A program made the position numbers and the translations under genes. From the NCBI GenBank assembly GCA_002427885.1, contig DIZI01000041.1:83134-147133 (forward strand): 64,000 bases of DNA, written 5' to 3'. The DNA is from Paludibacter sp. UBA6032. Lineage in GTDB: Bacteria > Bacteroidota > Bacteroidia > Bacteroidales > Paludibacteraceae. Every line of letters starts with the position of its first letter. Within the stretch, counting starts at the first letter, position 1. Shown here in pieces: positions 62,832-64,000 of this stretch. Under the pieces are notes generated by a model. That model had not been told where the DNA came from, searched no databases, and saw only the letters and a list, made by a program, of their open reading frames with translations.

Positions 62832-63550
62832 TACTCAGTTGTTTTATTATCGACGACGAACCCTTAGCGCTCGGATTGCTTGAAAGTTATGTTGCCAAAA
62901 CACCCTTTTTAAAACTTACAGGCAAATTTTCATCGGCGGTTGCTGCTGTTGAATCGGTACGGGGAAAAGCTCCTGACGTTCTGTTTCTTGATATACAAAT
63001 GGCCGATCTTAGTGGTATGGAATTTGCAAAAATTGTACCTGAGAAGTCAAGGATTATATTCACAACTGCTTTCGAGCAATATGCACTCGAAAGTTATAAA
63101 GTCAATGCGCTTGGATATTTGTTGAAACCCTTCAGTTACGCAGACTTTCTTCAGCCTGCAAACAAGGCACTTCAATGGCATCAACTAAATGAAAAAACCA
63201 TGGCAGGGAAAAAAGAGAATACTTCTGACTGTATATACGTGAAATCCGATTACCGGCTTGTTCAAATTCAGCTGAATAAAATTTTGTATATAGAGGGATT
63301 GAAAGATTATCTGAAAATATACCTGGAGGGTGAAGTGCAACCTGTTATTTCACACATAACCATGAAAGCAATGGAAGATATGCTTCCCGGGCAACTGTTT
63401 CTACGTGTACACCGCTCATTCATTGTTCAAACCGACAAGATTAAAATTGTTGAACGAAACCGCATCGTTTTTGGTAAAACCCACATCCCGGTTTCGGATT
63501 CCTACAAAGAAACATTTCAGGATTTCTTAACCAAAAGGACTCTGATTTAA
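62828..63550 (+). CDS. LytTR-family response regulator
   Basis: A 240-residue response regulator. The receiver domain spans residues 1-120: SCFIIDDEPLALGLLE, phosphoacceptor D55 in VLFLDIQMADLSG, then TTAFEQYALESY and LLKPFSY. The LytTR DNA-binding domain fills about 135-238 (VKSDYRLVQIQLNKILYIEG, HRSFIVQTDKIKIVERN). It pairs with the histidine kinase encoded just upstream. Targets usually are two imperfect direct repeats near the promoter; I did not find an obvious pair. The last four bases overlap the convergent cupin gene. Confidence 0.93.
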   Translation: MILSCFIIDDEPLALGLLESYVAKTPFLKLTGKFSSAVAAVESVRGKAPDVLFLDIQMADLSGMEFAKIVPEKSRIIFTTAFEQYALESYKVNALGYLLKPFSYADFLQPANKALQWHQLNEKTMAGKKENTSDCIYVKSDYRLVQIQLNKILYIEGLKDYLKIYLEGEVQPVISHITMKAMEDMLPGQLFLRVHRSFIVQTDKIKIVERNRIVFGKTHIPVSDSYKETFQDFLTKRTLI

Positions 63551-63957
63551 TGTTCCGACAGCGGTTTCCCTTTTTCTCCCATGAAAAAAGCGATCAACAC
63601 CACATCATCTGTACCCTTGTTTGTTCCGTTGTGAAGCGTATGTATGACTTCCGAAAATGCCGAACCCGGCAGAAAAGTATTTGATTTGCCGTTTTTGGTT
63701 TTCACAGTCAGCGTTCCCTGCATCACGTACCCGAAAACGGGGAAAAAATGTTTATGCCAGCCCGTGGATTTTCCGGGAGGAATGGTCACTTTAAGAATAG
63801 ACACTTCGTTGTTGGCAAAATCTGGGTAAACAATTTTCTGACCAATGGAGGTGGTTTCGGTTTTCAAAACCGGTTCTAACAAAACCCCTTTGTTATATTG
63901 GGCATTGACACCGAGCATCAGGCTAATGAAAATTAGAATAATGAATAGCTTTTTCAT
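63547..63957 (-). CDS. Secreted cupin-domain protein
   Basis: A 136-residue protein. The signal peptide ends SLMLGVNAQ, so it is periplasmic. The cupin fold has motif 1 in PPGKSTGWHKHFFPVFGYVM, with two histidines able to bind metal, and a motif 2 segment SEVIHTLHNGTNKGTD. Small secreted cupins can be enzymes or binding proteins; none is assigned here. It is convergent with the response regulator and overlaps its end by four bases, and no terminator separates them. Confidence 0.82.
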   Translation of the reverse strand: MKKLFIILIFISLMLGVNAQYNKGVLLEPVLKTETTSIGQKIVYPDFANNEVSILKVTIPPGKSTGWHKHFFPVFGYVMQGTLTVKTKNGKSNTFLPGSAFSEVIHTLHNGTNKGTDDVVLIAFFMGEKGKPLSEH

Positions 63958-63977
63958 AAATCTAATTAAATAATCTG

Positions 63978-64000
63978 GGTTCTTGGTTCTTGGTTCTTGG
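63978..64000. repeat. GGTTCTTGGTTCTTGG tandem repeat at the right edge
   Basis: The reverse complement of the repeat inside the SpoIID-domain gene (52403-52425) over 23 bases; it probably runs on beyond the window. Confidence 0.7.

Noticed and set aside
1..64000. tRNA, rRNA or riboswitch genes
   Set aside because: No cloverleaf, 16S/23S or known riboswitch core was recognised by eye; a covariance-model search would be needed to exclude small RNAs.

Overview
The window looks like the chromosome of a Bacteroidota (Bacteroidales) bacterium that carries a type IX secretion system (T9SS). The evidence is a SusC/SusD pair, five large proteins with T9SS-type C-terminal sorting domains, promoters of the Bacteroidota form (TTTG, 19-20 nt, TAnnTTTG), few Shine-Dalgarno sequences, many AT-rich spacers, and typical Bacteroidales small proteins (DUF2007, DUF4922, DUF5063). 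A Paludibacter- or Dysgonomonas-like relative is plausible, but genus is inference. No rRNA, tRNA, CRISPR array, prophage or conventional insertion sequence was seen.

Positions 1-12130 hold housekeeping genes, mostly on the minus strand: a partial cytidylyltransferase/GHMP-kinase fusion, thrC overlapping an apgM-type mutase, a DHH phosphoesterase, comEC, rpe, an ECF sigma factor, rlmI, a DEDDy exonuclease with a DUF5063 protein, a DUF2007 protein and folK. Positions 12452-19406 hold dnaK, a T9SS-exported repeat protein, rlmF and nnr. Positions 19529-26519 hold a complete efflux operon (TetR regulator, TolC, HlyD, two ABC ATPases, two permeases) with its own promoter, candidate operator and terminator.

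The most interesting region is 26527-55797. It reads as a peptidoglycan or amino-sugar foraging locus. On the minus strand are SusC, SusD, two lipoproteins, a DigH/GHL10-type glycosidase, a secreted propeller-like protein, a NAGPA-type phosphodiester glycosidase and an Amidase_3 muramoyl-alanine amidase. The last four carry T9SS sorting domains, so they should act outside the cell. MurQ and a MurK-like kinase follow. Divergent from them are a NagB-like/PIG-L fusion, a GT2 glycosyltransferase, an outer-membrane-like protein, a HIT-like DUF4922 protein, a small HTH protein, a signal-less SpoIID-domain protein and an AmpG-like transporter with a periplasmic insert. Two identical LacI-type palindromes (TGCAAACGTTTGCA) sit before susC and between murK and the NagB-like gene, which ties the halves into one probable regulon. 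The proposed flow is surface amidase, then glycosidase on the bare glycan, SusCD import, an AmpG-like step across the inner membrane, and MurK/MurQ processing to GlcNAc-6-phosphate and D-lactate.

A REP-associated tyrosine transposase flanked by inverted 27-bp palindromic elements sits between the SpoIID and AmpG-like genes. Short tandem repeats of a kind usually found between genes also occur inside two coding sequences.

Positions 55851-64000 hold tyrA, a 58-residue winged-helix protein, a TolC/MacA/MacB efflux operon, a LytS/LytTR two-component pair and a secreted cupin.
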